Below, one piece after another: positions 15,111 through 23,683 of a stretch of DNA of 64,000 nt (positions are counted from its first letter, which is position 1; every line of letters starts with the position of its first letter). Source of the stretch: Tateyamaria sp947503385. Its GTDB lineage: Bacteria; Pseudomonadota; Alphaproteobacteria; Rhodobacterales; Rhodobacteraceae. The stretch lies in assembly GCF_051195235.1 (NCBI RefSeq), contig NZ_JBNFZM010000001.1, forward strand, positions 558,001 to 622,000, in the 5' to 3' direction. The notes beneath the pieces are model-generated. The model was not told the DNA's origin. It worked only from the letters and a program-made list of their open reading frames with translations, and made no database searches. Position numbers and translations under genes: made by a program.

Positions 15111-17444
15111 ATGGCAGACACATCAGCAGAGGTGAAGAACCCACACTGGCAGGCCGGTCGCCTGCTCTATGTGCTGTGTGTCGGGATGGTTCTGATTGGC
15201 CTGCTGAACGCGACGCCCGGCATTCCGGGCTATGACGCATGGGTTGCCCGCATCACCGGGTATGATGGCGCACAGTTGCGCAAATTTCCGTTCGAATGGT
15301 TCTACCCGGCGTTTTTCGCGCTGATGATGCTGATTGTCGCGCTGAAACATTCCATGTGGCTGGACTGGCGCGACCGGGCGCCGTCCCGGCGGCGGTTTGG
15401 CCTGTTTATGGATGTCGCACTTGTGTTTACGGCGGTGGCGGTTTCGCTGACCTATCTGGTCGAGATCGAGGCGGTGTGCCTGATCGACCGGATCACGGGC
15501 GACCGCGCGCGGCTGATTGAGCAAAGCCTGAAGTCCGCTGCCGAATTTGCCGCCACGCTGGGCCTGTCGGCCCCCACCACGGTCGAGGACCCGCAATGTG
15601 TGAACACGACGGGCGGCTGGCTGGTGCTGATCGTGGGCGTCGCGGTGATCGTGTTCCTGTCCTACAACGTCAAGGTCTGGGGCCTGCCCCTTGTCCTCGT
15701 TGCGATCCTGATTTCGGCCTACACGATCATCACGGTGCTGGTCTGGTACGTGTATGGCGCGGATGACATGAACAAGTATCTGGTGACCAAGCTGGCCGGA
15801 GAGCCGCGCGTGCTGGCCGATGGGCGACCGCGTGTGCACGACATTCTGGTCAACAATTCGTCGGGCTTGTTGGGGCGGTTCATGGACATCGTGCTGAACA
15901 CGATATTTCCCTACCTTGTTCTGGGGTCGCTGTTTGGCAGTTCTGCCGGGGGCCGGTCGCTGATCAAGCTGGCGTTCCGCTGGACGCGGCATTTGCGCGG
16001 CGGGCCTGCGCACGCGGCCATCGTATCGTCGGCCATGTTCGGCACGATCTCGGGCGGGCCGATTGTGAATGTGCTGTCCACGGGCGTTCTGACGATCCCG
16101 ATGATGTTGAAACGCGGGTTTTCCAAGGTTTTTGCGGGCGGGGTTGAGGCGGCGGCCTCGTCCGGTGGGTCGATTATGCCACCGGTGATGGGGGTGGCTG
16201 CCTTTGTTTTGTCGTCGCTGACGGCGGTGCCCTATTCGAGCGTGATCATTGCCGCAATCATCCCGGCTGTGGCCTATTTCTTTTGCCTGTTCCTGTCGGC
16301 GGTGTTCCAGTCGCGCAAGCAGCGCATCGAGGCGATTGGTGCGCTGACCGAAGACATGGTGTTGGAGCGGCAGGACTATCTGAACCTGTGCATGATCTTT
16401 GGCCCCATTCTGGTGATCCTTGTGCTGCTGTTGATGCCAAAGGACGCGGTGGGCTGTGGCCTGTTGGGCGGTCTTTTGGGTGCGGAACGGGTGATCAGCG
16501 ACGCGGGCTGTCAGGTGCAGAGCCTGAGTTGGTTTTTGAGCGCGGTGCAGAACGCGGCAGGTGCGGCGGGCGCGGCGGGCTGGTGGGCAGTGATGCTGCT
16601 GATGGGTCTGTTGTTTCTGGACCCTGAGGTGCGGGCCGCACCCATCCGGATCGTCAATGCGCTGTCGGACGCGGGCGTGCTGATTTCGACCCTGTATCTG
16701 ATGTTTCTGGCCGTTTCGATCATCGACTTTTGCCTGTCATTCACGGGGCTGCCGGTGTTTTTATCGCTGGATGTGCTGGCGTGGCTGAACAGCATGGATT
16801 TCGGCGACGGGGGGTCGTCGTTCTTTCAGTTCACGGCGCTGTTGCTGACGATGCTGTTGGCGGTGCTGTTGGGCATGGGGATGCCTGCGGTGCCCGCCTA
16901 TATCAACGCGGCCCTGCTGATGAGCCCGGTGCTGGCGGGGCTGGGGCTGTCGCTGTTCACGGCCAACATGTTCATCTTTTACTTTGCCGTGGCGAGTGCG
17001 ATCACGCCGCCGGTGGCACTGGCCGCGTTTGCCGCGGCGTCGATCACCAAGGCGGAGCCGATGTCGACCGCGTTTTCGGCTGTGAAGTCGGGGATCGTGA
17101 TGTTCGTAGTGCCGTTTGTGTTCGCCTACTACCCCGAGCTTTTGCTGATCGACGAGGCGATTGTGGACCCGAACGCAAGCGGGGGCGGGTTCCTGCCGGG
17201 CTATGACGGAGTGTTTCACCCGCTGGCCTTTGTGCTGCTGTTGGGGCGGCTTGTGGTGGCGCTCTACCTGCTGTCGTCGGCGCTGGCCGCGTTCGACCGC
17301 CACGCGTTGCCCGTTTGGGAGATTGCGCTGCGCTTGGGGCTGGCGGCGCTGGTGATGGCGCGGGCCGAAGCGGTGTGGGTCCCGGCGATCGTGGTGGCCC
17401 TTGTGGTGATCGTTTTGCACGCACGGCGCGCGCGCCATGGCTGA
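15111..17444 (+). CDS. TRAP transporter fused permease (small and large subunits)
   Basis: Inner-membrane protein of 777 residues joining the small (DctQ-like, four membrane segments) and large (DctM-like, about twelve segments) TRAP permease subunits, as usual for TAXI systems. Visible family segments are GLLGRFMDIVLNTIFPYLVLGSLFG, HAAIVSSAMFGTISGGPIVNV, AAASSGGSIMPPVMGVAAF and, near the C-terminus, LGMGMPAVPAYINAALL and ASAITPPVALAAFAAASI. It works with the upstream binding protein using an ion gradient. It overlaps the hydrolase gene by eight bases. Confidence 0.92.
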   Translation: MADTSAEVKNPHWQAGRLLYVLCVGMVLIGLLNATPGIPGYDAWVARITGYDGAQLRKFPFEWFYPAFFALMMLIVALKHSMWLDWRDRAPSRRRFGLFMDVALVFTAVAVSLTYLVEIEAVCLIDRITGDRARLIEQSLKSAAEFAATLGLSAPTTVEDPQCVNTTGGWLVLIVGVAVIVFLSYNVKVWGLPLVLVAILISAYTIITVLVWYVYGADDMNKYLVTKLAGEPRVLADGRPRVHDILVNNSSGLLGRFMDIVLNTIFPYLVLGSLFGSSAGGRSLIKLAFRWTRHLRGGPAHAAIVSSAMFGTISGGPIVNVLSTGVLTIPMMLKRGFSKVFAGGVEAAASSGGSIMPPVMGVAAFVLSSLTAVPYSSVIIAAIIPAVAYFFCLFLSAVFQSRKQRIEAIGALTEDMVLERQDYLNLCMIFGPILVILVLLLMPKDAVGCGLLGGLLGAERVISDAGCQVQSLSWFLSAVQNAAGAAGAAGWWAVMLLMGLLFLDPEVRAAPIRIVNALSDAGVLISTLYLMFLAVSIIDFCLSFTGLPVFLSLDVLAWLNSMDFGDGGSSFFQFTALLLTMLLAVLLGMGMPAVPAYINAALLMSPVLAGLGLSLFTANMFIFYFAVASAITPPVALAAFAAASITKAEPMSTAFSAVKSGIVMFVVPFVFAYYPELLLIDEAIVDPNASGGGFLPGYDGVFHPLAFVLLLGRLVVALYLLSSALAAFDRHALPVWEIALRLGLAALVMARAEAVWVPAIVVALVVIVLHARRARHG

Positions 17445-18972
17445 GCGGCCGAACTTTATCCTGTTCATCACCGACCAGCAGCGGGCCGACCACTTGGGCT
17501 GCATGGGACACCCGGTGCTGCGCACCCCCAATATCGACACCCTCGCCAATGCCGGAACGGTGTGGGACCGCTTTTACGTGGCGAGCCCAGTCTGTATGCC
17601 GAACCGCGCCAGCCTGATGACCTGCCGGATGCCGTCAAGCCACGGGGTGCGGTGCAACGGTATCCCGCTCGACACGCGCAACGTCACCTTTGTGGAACTG
17701 TTGCGCGACGCGGGCTACAAGACCGCGCTGATCGGCAAGAGCCATTTGCAGACCTTTTCGGGGCGGCCCCCGGCTCTGCAACGCCCGCCGGTGCCAGAGG
17801 GGTATCATCCACCCAAGGCGGAGGCGTTTCGGCACGATCACGACCGCTACACCGTCGAAGCGCCGGATCAGGCCCGCTATGACATCCCCCTGCCCTATTA
17901 CGGCTTCGACCATGTGGAATTGGTCACGCGGCATGGCGACGGGTGTCAGGGCACCTACCGCCAGTGGCTGCTCGACCGAGAGCCGGATGCGCTGAACCTG
18001 ATCGGCGCGGACAACCAGTTGCCACACGACTATAGCTGCCCGCAGGCGGTCCGAACCGCTTTGCCCGAAGAACTCTATTCCACCAGCTATATCGCCGAGC
18101 GGGCGGGCGCGTGGCTGGACGCCAATGCAAACGGCGATCAGCCGTTCTTCCTTATGGTGTCCTTTCCCGACCCGCATCACCCGTTCAACCCGCCGGGCAG
18201 GTACTGGGACATGTACACACCGGACGACATGCCCACCCCCGCCGCTTTTGACCGCGACGACTGGAACCCGCCGCCGCACGTGGCAGGCATCCTGCGCGAC
18301 CGGGCCGAAGGGCGGGCAAACCTGCGCGCGATGGGGGCGATTGGCACCGACGCACAGGAAGCGCGCGAGGCGCAGGCCCTGACCTGCGGCATGATCAGCA
18401 TGATCGACGACGCAGTGGGCAGGGTGCGCACCCATGCGGGGGCGGACCGCGCGGTGACGATGTTCACATCGGATCACGGCGACCACCTTGGCGATCACCG
18501 GATGCTGTTCAAAGGCCCCGGCGTCTACGAAGAGGTCACGCGCGTGCCCTTTATCTGGGCCGATCCTGCACAACCCGATCCGTTGCGTACAGATACCATC
18601 GGCCAGACCCATGACATCGGCCCAACGATCCTTGACCGTGCCCGCGTGGCCCCTGCCATCGGGATGCAGGGGCAATCGCTGTTGCGGGGTGGGCGCGATG
18701 TTGCCTTTGTCCAATATGACCACCAGAGCACGGCGAGCGGATTGGGGCATCCGCCACGCATCCACACAGTCCGGACCCGGCAGCACCGGCTGTCCCTGAT
18801 CGACGGGGTGTCGTGGGGCGAGCTTTATGACCTTGATGCCGATCCCAGAGAATTCATCAATCTGTGGGACGACCCCGCCCATGCCACAACACGCGCGGCG
18901 TTGATCGAAGTGCTGGCGCGGCAAGAGATTGCGGCGGTCGATCACGCGCCCTTTCCCACTGCCCACGCCTGA
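17437..18972 (+). CDS. Sulfatase-family hydrolase
   Basis: Alkaline-phosphatase-superfamily hydrolase of 511 residues. The N-terminal metal site FITDQQRADHLGC (Asp13) and the sulfatase signature CMPNRASLMTCR are present, with Cys53 in the CxPxR context that a maturase converts to formylglycine. FTSDHGDHLGDH gives the second metal half-site. No signal peptide is seen, so it should act in the cytosol on an imported compound. Arylsulfatase and phosphonate monoester hydrolase are both possible. It is translationally coupled to the TRAP permease. No sulfatase-maturing enzyme gene is in the window. Confidence 0.85.
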   Translation: MAERPNFILFITDQQRADHLGCMGHPVLRTPNIDTLANAGTVWDRFYVASPVCMPNRASLMTCRMPSSHGVRCNGIPLDTRNVTFVELLRDAGYKTALIGKSHLQTFSGRPPALQRPPVPEGYHPPKAEAFRHDHDRYTVEAPDQARYDIPLPYYGFDHVELVTRHGDGCQGTYRQWLLDREPDALNLIGADNQLPHDYSCPQAVRTALPEELYSTSYIAERAGAWLDANANGDQPFFLMVSFPDPHHPFNPPGRYWDMYTPDDMPTPAAFDRDDWNPPPHVAGILRDRAEGRANLRAMGAIGTDAQEAREAQALTCGMISMIDDAVGRVRTHAGADRAVTMFTSDHGDHLGDHRMLFKGPGVYEEVTRVPFIWADPAQPDPLRTDTIGQTHDIGPTILDRARVAPAIGMQGQSLLRGGRDVAFVQYDHQSTASGLGHPPRIHTVRTRQHRLSLIDGVSWGELYDLDADPREFINLWDDPAHATTRAALIEVLARQEIAAVDHAPFPTAHA

Positions 18973-19118
18973 CGTCACGGGGGCCCGCATCCGTCATGTG
19001 CCGCTTCGCTGTGCGCATGTGATGAACGTTTGAGCAGTTTTCGGATGTTCTGCGCAGGATGCCCGAAGGTCCGCGCAGATCGTTGCACCGCGCGGGGTGA
19101 CGGGGCATCCCGCACCCT

Positions 19119-19703
19119 ATGGCCAAGACACTGACCATTGTTGTTGTCGAAGAAGACCGCGACCGCGCCATTGCGATTGTCGACGCGCTCAAGGATGCGT
19201 GCGCCTGCGAGGTGTTCGTGATCGGCAATGCCAGCGGGCTGGCGCGCAAGATCGCGGCGCACGCCCCGGACATCGTGTTGATCGACATCGACAACCCGAC
19301 CCGCGACATGATGGAAGAACTGACGCTGGCCTCCGGCCCGTTGGAGCGTCCTGTTGCCATGTTCGTGTCCGGCGCGGCTGGCGGTCTGGCACAGACCGCG
19401 ATTGAGGCGGGCGTATCGGCCTATGTGGTGGACGGGCTGGCCCCGGCGCGGATCAAGCCGGTGATGGACACCGCCATCGCGCGCTTTGCCATGGTGCGCC
19501 AGATGCGCAACGAGTTGGCCGAAACCCGTCGCGCGCTGGAAGAGCGCAAGGTGATCGACCGGGCCAAGGGGCTGCTCATGAAGGCCAAGGGGATCGACGA
19601 GGACGCCGCCTATGCCCTGCTGCGCAAGACGGCGATGGATCAGGGGCGGCGCGTGGCGGATGTGGCCGAGGCGCTGGTGACGGCATCGGGGCTACTGGGA
19701 TGA
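19119..19703 (+). CDS. nasT: ANTAR-domain response regulator NasT
   Basis: RNA-binding antiterminator of 194 residues for nitrate assimilation. The N-terminal receiver-like domain has IVVVEEDRDRA and VLIDIDNP (Asp position of the family), and the C-terminal ANTAR domain reads RKVIDRAKGLLMKAKGIDEDAAYALLRKTAMDQGRRV. In Azotobacter and Paracoccus, NasT is held by NasS until nitrate binds NasS. The stop forms ATGA with nasS. A TGCACC half-site at 19084 might be an NtrC site, but the other half is poor. Confidence 0.92.
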   Translation: MAKTLTIVVVEEDRDRAIAIVDALKDACACEVFVIGNASGLARKIAAHAPDIVLIDIDNPTRDMMEELTLASGPLERPVAMFVSGAAGGLAQTAIEAGVSAYVVDGLAPARIKPVMDTAIARFAMVRQMRNELAETRRALEERKVIDRAKGLLMKAKGIDEDAAYALLRKTAMDQGRRVADVAEALVTASGLLG

Positions 19704-20872
19704 AACAGGTGACTGTGCCCGTCGCATACATGCCGCTGGTGGATGCGGCCCCGCTGATTATTGCGCAGGAGATGGGATTTGCCGAGGCCGAAGGCATCGC
19801 GCTGGACCTGATCGCGGCCCCGTCTTGGTCGTCGGTGCGCGACATGCTGGCCTTTGGCCGGGTGGACGCGGCGCATATGCTGTCGCCGGTGCCTGTGGCC
19901 ATGGCGATGGGCTTGGGCGGCATGTCGACCGCGCTGTCCGCCGTGTCGGTCCTGTCGGTCAATGGCAACGTCATCGGCGTGGGCAAACCGCTTGAGGCGC
20001 GGCTGCGCGATACGGGGTACGGTTTTGATTTTGCCGATCCGGTGCGCGCCGCCGAGGCGTTGGCAGGTGTGCGGGATGGGCCGATTGTCTTTGGCGTGCC
20101 GTTTCCGTTTTCGATGCATGTCGAATTGCTGCGCTACTGGAGCCGGGCCACCGCGCTTGGCGCGGACGGGATCGAGATCCGCACCGTGCCGCCGCCCCTC
20201 ATGGCCAAGGCGCTGGCGGCGGGTGATGTGGATGCGTTCTGTGTCGGGGAACCGTGGGGGTCTGTGGCCGTCGAAGACGGCGCGGGTGCGCTCATGCTGC
20301 CCGGATGCGCGATCTGGAGCTTTGCGCCGGAAAAGGTGCTGGCCGTGCGCACCGCATGGGCCGAGACGGAGCCGGACCTGACGGGCCGGTTGATGCGCGC
20401 CACGTGGCGGGCGGGCCGATGGCTCGCCGCGCCCGAAGTGCGCACGACCGCAAGCGAGTTGCTGTCGCGCAAGGCTTATCTGGATGTCTCGCCCGAACTG
20501 ATTGACCGGGCGCTGTCCGGGCACCTCACCGTTTCGGCGCGCGGAGAACAGCGGCGGGTCGAGCGGTTTGTGGAATTTCATTCCGGTGCCGCCAGTTTTC
20601 CGTGGCGCAGTCAGGCCAGGTGGATTGCGCAACAGTTGCGCCGGTCTCATGGGGCGAGTGCACGGCATGACCCCGACGCCGTGGCCCATGTGTTTCGCAC
20701 CGATTTGCACCGGATGCATCTTGGTTCAGTGGGGACTGATCTGCCCGGAGCCTCTGAAAAGGTCGAAGGCGCGATTCGGCACGCGACACCTGTCGCCTCG
20801 GCGGGTGGTGGGCTGACATTGCTGCCCAACCGGTTTTTTGATGCCCGTATTTTCGACCCGAACGCCGAATAA
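19700..20872 (+). CDS. nasS: Nitrate sensor NasS (CmpA/NrtA-like, cytosolic)
   Basis: Nitrate-binding sensor of 390 residues that keeps NasT inactive without nitrate. It has the NrtA/CmpA fold (VAYMPLVDAAPLIIAQEMGFAEAEG, FCVGEPWGSVAVEDGAG) but starts MKQVTVPV with no signal peptide, as expected for the cytosolic NasS rather than a transporter subunit. The binding protein NrtA, with a signal peptide, is encoded just downstream. The ATG overlaps the nasT stop. Confidence 0.9.
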   Translation: MKQVTVPVAYMPLVDAAPLIIAQEMGFAEAEGIALDLIAAPSWSSVRDMLAFGRVDAAHMLSPVPVAMAMGLGGMSTALSAVSVLSVNGNVIGVGKPLEARLRDTGYGFDFADPVRAAEALAGVRDGPIVFGVPFPFSMHVELLRYWSRATALGADGIEIRTVPPPLMAKALAAGDVDAFCVGEPWGSVAVEDGAGALMLPGCAIWSFAPEKVLAVRTAWAETEPDLTGRLMRATWRAGRWLAAPEVRTTASELLSRKAYLDVSPELIDRALSGHLTVSARGEQRRVERFVEFHSGAASFPWRSQARWIAQQLRRSHGASARHDPDAVAHVFRTDLHRMHLGSVGTDLPGASEKVEGAIRHATPVASAGGGLTLLPNRFFDARIFDPNAE

Positions 20873-21004
20873 CTGACTATTATTTGTGCACATGCGCGGC
20901 GCGCGTGGATGTTAGCGACCGACAGGCGCTGTCCGGCCTTGCGCCCGTGCTGCAGCGCGGCATGGTGAGGGCGTGGCCACAACGGCGTGGCACTCCGAAT
21001 TTCC

Positions 21005-21081
21005 TCCCACTGACAGGGATCGTTTGAGCAAGGTCGCTCACTTTCCGCCGACATCCTCGGCGGGCAGTGGTCGGCCTTTTT
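21005..21081 (+). promoter_or_regulatory. ANTAR antitermination leader of the nas operon
   Basis: Stem-loop P2: TGAGC (21025-21029), hexaloop AAGGTC, GCTCA (21036-21040); the loop has A1 and G4, the ANTAR rule. Candidate P1: TCCC, loop ACTGACA, GGGA (21005-21019). The terminator is a long hairpin: GGTCGCTCACT (21032-21042) pairs with AGTGGTCGGCC (21066-21076) around an inner CCGCCGA/TCGGCGG stem, followed by T5. P2 and the terminator share bases 21032-21040, so they exclude each other. This fits NasT binding releasing transcription into nrtA. Confidence 0.75.
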
Positions 21082-21134
21082 CTGTTTGCCCATGTCCAAC
21101 TTCTCCGGACCGGGCGCATCGAAGGGACATGTAA

Positions 21135-22502
21135 ATGAAAAGACTTCTCCTTGGCCTTGTGGCCTCAACCGCGCTGGCGACGCCGTCGTTTGCCGAACTG
21201 CTTGATCTGGAAAAGGACGAGCTGACCTTTGGGTTTATCAAGCTGACGGATATGGCGCCGCTCGCCGTGGCCTATGAGCAGGGGTATTTCCTTGACGAAG
21301 GGCTGTTTGTGACGCTGGAGGCGCAGGCCAACTGGAAGGTGCTGCTGGACGGTGTGATCGACGGACAACTGGACGGCGCGCACATGCTGGCAGGTCAGCC
21401 GCTGGCAGCCACCATCGGCTACGGCACCGAGGCGCATATCGTAACGCCCTTTTCCATGGACCTGAACGGCAACGGCATTACCGTGTCAAATGAAGTGTGG
21501 GACATGATGCGCCCGCACATTCCGTCGATGGAGGATGGCCGCCCGCAGCACCCCATTTCAGCCGAGGCGCTGGTGCCGGTGATCGAAGAGTTCAACAGCC
21601 GCGGCGAGCCCTTCAACATGGGGATGGTGTTCCCCGTCTCGACCCACAACTACGAACTGCGCTACTGGCTGGCCGCCGGTGGCATCAACCCCGGCTACTA
21701 CAGCCCCGAAAACATCAGCGGCCAGATCAATGCTGATGTTTTTCTCAGTGTCACACCTCCGCCGCAGATGCCTGCGACACTCGAAGCGGGCACGATCCAC
21801 GGCTACTGCGTGGGTGAGCCGTGGAACCAGCAGGCGGTGTTCAAAGGGATCGGCGTGCCGGTCATCACCGATTACCAGTTGTGGAAGAACAACCCGGAAA
21901 AAGTGTTCGGGATGACACAGGCGTTCACTGAACAGAACCCCAACACCACGCTTGCCGTGACCAAGGCACTGATCCGTGCAGCCATGTGGCTGGACGAGAA
22001 CGACAACGAAAACCGCCCCGCCGCGGTCGAGATCCTGAGCCGCCCGGAATATGTGGGTGCGGATTACGAGGTGATCGCCAACTCCATGACCGGGTTCTTT
22101 GAATTCGAAAAGGGCGACAAGCGCGATATCCCGGATTTCAACGTGTTCTTTCGCTACAATGCGACCTACCCGTTCTATTCGGATGCGGTGTGGTATCTGA
22201 CGCAGATGCGCCGCTGGGGCCAGATTGCCGAGCCGAAATCGGACAGCTGGTACGACGAAGTGGCAAAGTCCGTCTACAAGCCCGAAATCTACCTTGAGGC
22301 TGCGCGCCTGCTGGTCGACGAGGGTCTGGCGAACGAGGCCGACTTCCCATGGGACAGCGACGGCTACAAGGCACCGACGCCAGCCGCCGACATCATCGAC
22401 GGCATTCCCTACGACGGCAAAGCGCCCAACGCGTATCTCGAAAGCCTGCCCATCGGCCTGAAAGCCGAGCAGACGGTCGTCGGTAACGAAGTCAAAGGCT
22501 GA
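21135..22502 (+). CDS. nrtA: Nitrate ABC transporter substrate-binding protein
   Basis: Periplasmic nitrate-binding protein of the NrtA/CmpA family, 455 residues. Sec signal MKRLLLGLVASTALATPSFAE, then LTFGFIKLTDMAPLAVAYEQGYF, HMLAGQPLAATIGYGTEAH and GYCVGEPWNQQAVFKG, all family segments. GAAGGGAC lies before the ATG. Being behind the ANTAR leader, it is expected to be made only when nitrate is sensed. A hairpin and one REP-like element follow before nrtB. Confidence 0.93.
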   Translation: MKRLLLGLVASTALATPSFAELLDLEKDELTFGFIKLTDMAPLAVAYEQGYFLDEGLFVTLEAQANWKVLLDGVIDGQLDGAHMLAGQPLAATIGYGTEAHIVTPFSMDLNGNGITVSNEVWDMMRPHIPSMEDGRPQHPISAEALVPVIEEFNSRGEPFNMGMVFPVSTHNYELRYWLAAGGINPGYYSPENISGQINADVFLSVTPPPQMPATLEAGTIHGYCVGEPWNQQAVFKGIGVPVITDYQLWKNNPEKVFGMTQAFTEQNPNTTLAVTKALIRAAMWLDENDNENRPAAVEILSRPEYVGADYEVIANSMTGFFEFEKGDKRDIPDFNVFFRYNATYPFYSDAVWYLTQMRRWGQIAEPKSDSWYDEVAKSVYKPEIYLEAARLLVDEGLANEADFPWDSDGYKAPTPAADIIDGIPYDGKAPNAYLESLPIGLKAEQTVVGNEVKG

Positions 22503-22509
22503 TCAGATC

Positions 22510-22541
22510 GCAGGCGGCGGGCCCTTATGTCCGCCGCCTGC
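22510..22541 (+). other. Intercistronic hairpin after nrtA
   Basis: GCAGGCGGCGG (22510-22520) pairs perfectly with CCGCCGCCTGC (22531-22541), 11 bp with a 10-base loop. No T-run follows. Probably an mRNA stabiliser or attenuator. Confidence 0.65.
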
Positions 22542-22547
22542 CCCTGT

Positions 22548-22579
22548 CCGTAGGGCGGGCTTCAGCCCGCCACCCCTTA
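22548..22579 (+). repeat. REP-like palindrome, single copy
   Basis: GGCGGGCTTCAGCCCGCC hairpin with CCGTA before and CACCCCTT after. Compared with the copies at 7319-7377 one stem pair is flipped on both sides (C-G to G-C), so pairing is kept. Confidence 0.7.
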
Positions 22580-22601
22580 TCCAGACAAAAGGCATCCGCG
22601 C

Positions 22602-23678
22602 ATGACCACCGTCGATCCGAACTTTACCGAAGACGCCGCACAAGAAGCCCGCCGCGCGCGCCTGTTCACCCGCATCAACGCTGCGGACAAATGGTTTCAG
22701 GTGCTGGGCCTCGCCTGGATCACACCCATCGCCAAGGCCGCCGCCGGGGACAACCCTGCGGCACAGGTCAAGGAAATCTGGCGGCTGCTGGCGGTGCCCC
22801 TGCTGGCCATAGCAGGCTTTTTGCTGCTCTGGGGCACGTTGGCTCCCAAGGTGCAGACGTCGCTGGGGGCCGTTCCCGGCCCGGCGCAGGTCTGGACCGA
22901 AGCCGTGAACCTACATCAGGACGCGCAGGCCAAAGCCGCGAGCAAGGCCAAGTTCGACGCGCAGGTGGCGCAACTGAACGAACGTCGCATCGAACAGGGC
23001 AAGGACCCGGTGCAGCGCGCCTATACCGGCGCGCCGACATATTATCAGCAAATTTGGACGTCTATCCAAACCGTCTTTTTCGGGTTCCTGATCGCGACGG
23101 TGGTTGCGGTGCCCTTGGGCATTGCGGCAGGCCTGTCACCCATTGCAAACGCAGCGCTCAATCCGCTGATCCAGATTTTCAAACCCGTCTCACCGCTCGC
23201 ATGGTTGCCCATCGTCACGATGATCGTGTCGGCGCTGGCGGCCTCCAATGACGGGCTGCTGCCCAAATCCTTTGTGATCTCGGCCATCACCGTCACGCTG
23301 TGTTCGCTGTGGCCCACGCTGATCAACACGGCGCTGGGTGTGTCGAGCATCGACAAGGACCTCGTGAACGTCTCGAAGGTCCTGAAAATGAACACCTACA
23401 CCAAGATCACCAAGCTGGTGCTGCCCTCGGCCCTGCCGCTGATCTTTACCGGTCTGCGCCTGTCGCTTGGTGTCGGTTGGATGGTTCTGATCGCCGCCGA
23501 AATGCTGGCGCAGAACCCAGGCTTGGGCAAGTTCGTCTGGGACGAGTTCCAGAACGGGTCGTCGTCCAGCCTCGCCAAGATCATGGTGGCGGTGCTGACC
23601 ATCGGCATCATCGGCTTCCTGTTGGACCGGGTGATGTACGCGCTGCAATCCCTGTTCACCTTCACGAACAACCGGTGA
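22602..23678 (+). CDS. nrtB: Nitrate ABC transporter permease
   Basis: Inner-membrane permease of the NrtB/SsuC type, 358 residues. A cytosolic N-terminal stretch of about 60 residues leads to about six membrane segments. The family regions PLGIAAGLSPIANAALNPLIQIFKPVSPLAWLPIV and LNMNTYTK-like EAA region (LVNVSKVLKMNTYTKITKLVLPSALPLI) are visible. Longer than typical NrtB because of an inserted charged stretch around residues 105-150. It partners with the double ATPase that follows. Confidence 0.92.
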   Translation: MTTVDPNFTEDAAQEARRARLFTRINAADKWFQVLGLAWITPIAKAAAGDNPAAQVKEIWRLLAVPLLAIAGFLLLWGTLAPKVQTSLGAVPGPAQVWTEAVNLHQDAQAKAASKAKFDAQVAQLNERRIEQGKDPVQRAYTGAPTYYQQIWTSIQTVFFGFLIATVVAVPLGIAAGLSPIANAALNPLIQIFKPVSPLAWLPIVTMIVSALAASNDGLLPKSFVISAITVTLCSLWPTLINTALGVSSIDKDLVNVSKVLKMNTYTKITKLVLPSALPLIFTGLRLSLGVGWMVLIAAEMLAQNPGLGKFVWDEFQNGSSSSLAKIMVAVLTIGIIGFLLDRVMYALQSLFTFTNNR

Positions 23679-23683
23679 GCGTC

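Noticed and set aside
20970..21000. TGGCAC near 20977 as a sigma-54 promoter for nrtA
   Set aside because: The -12 GC element is missing at the right distance, and a start here would cut into the first hairpin of the leader.
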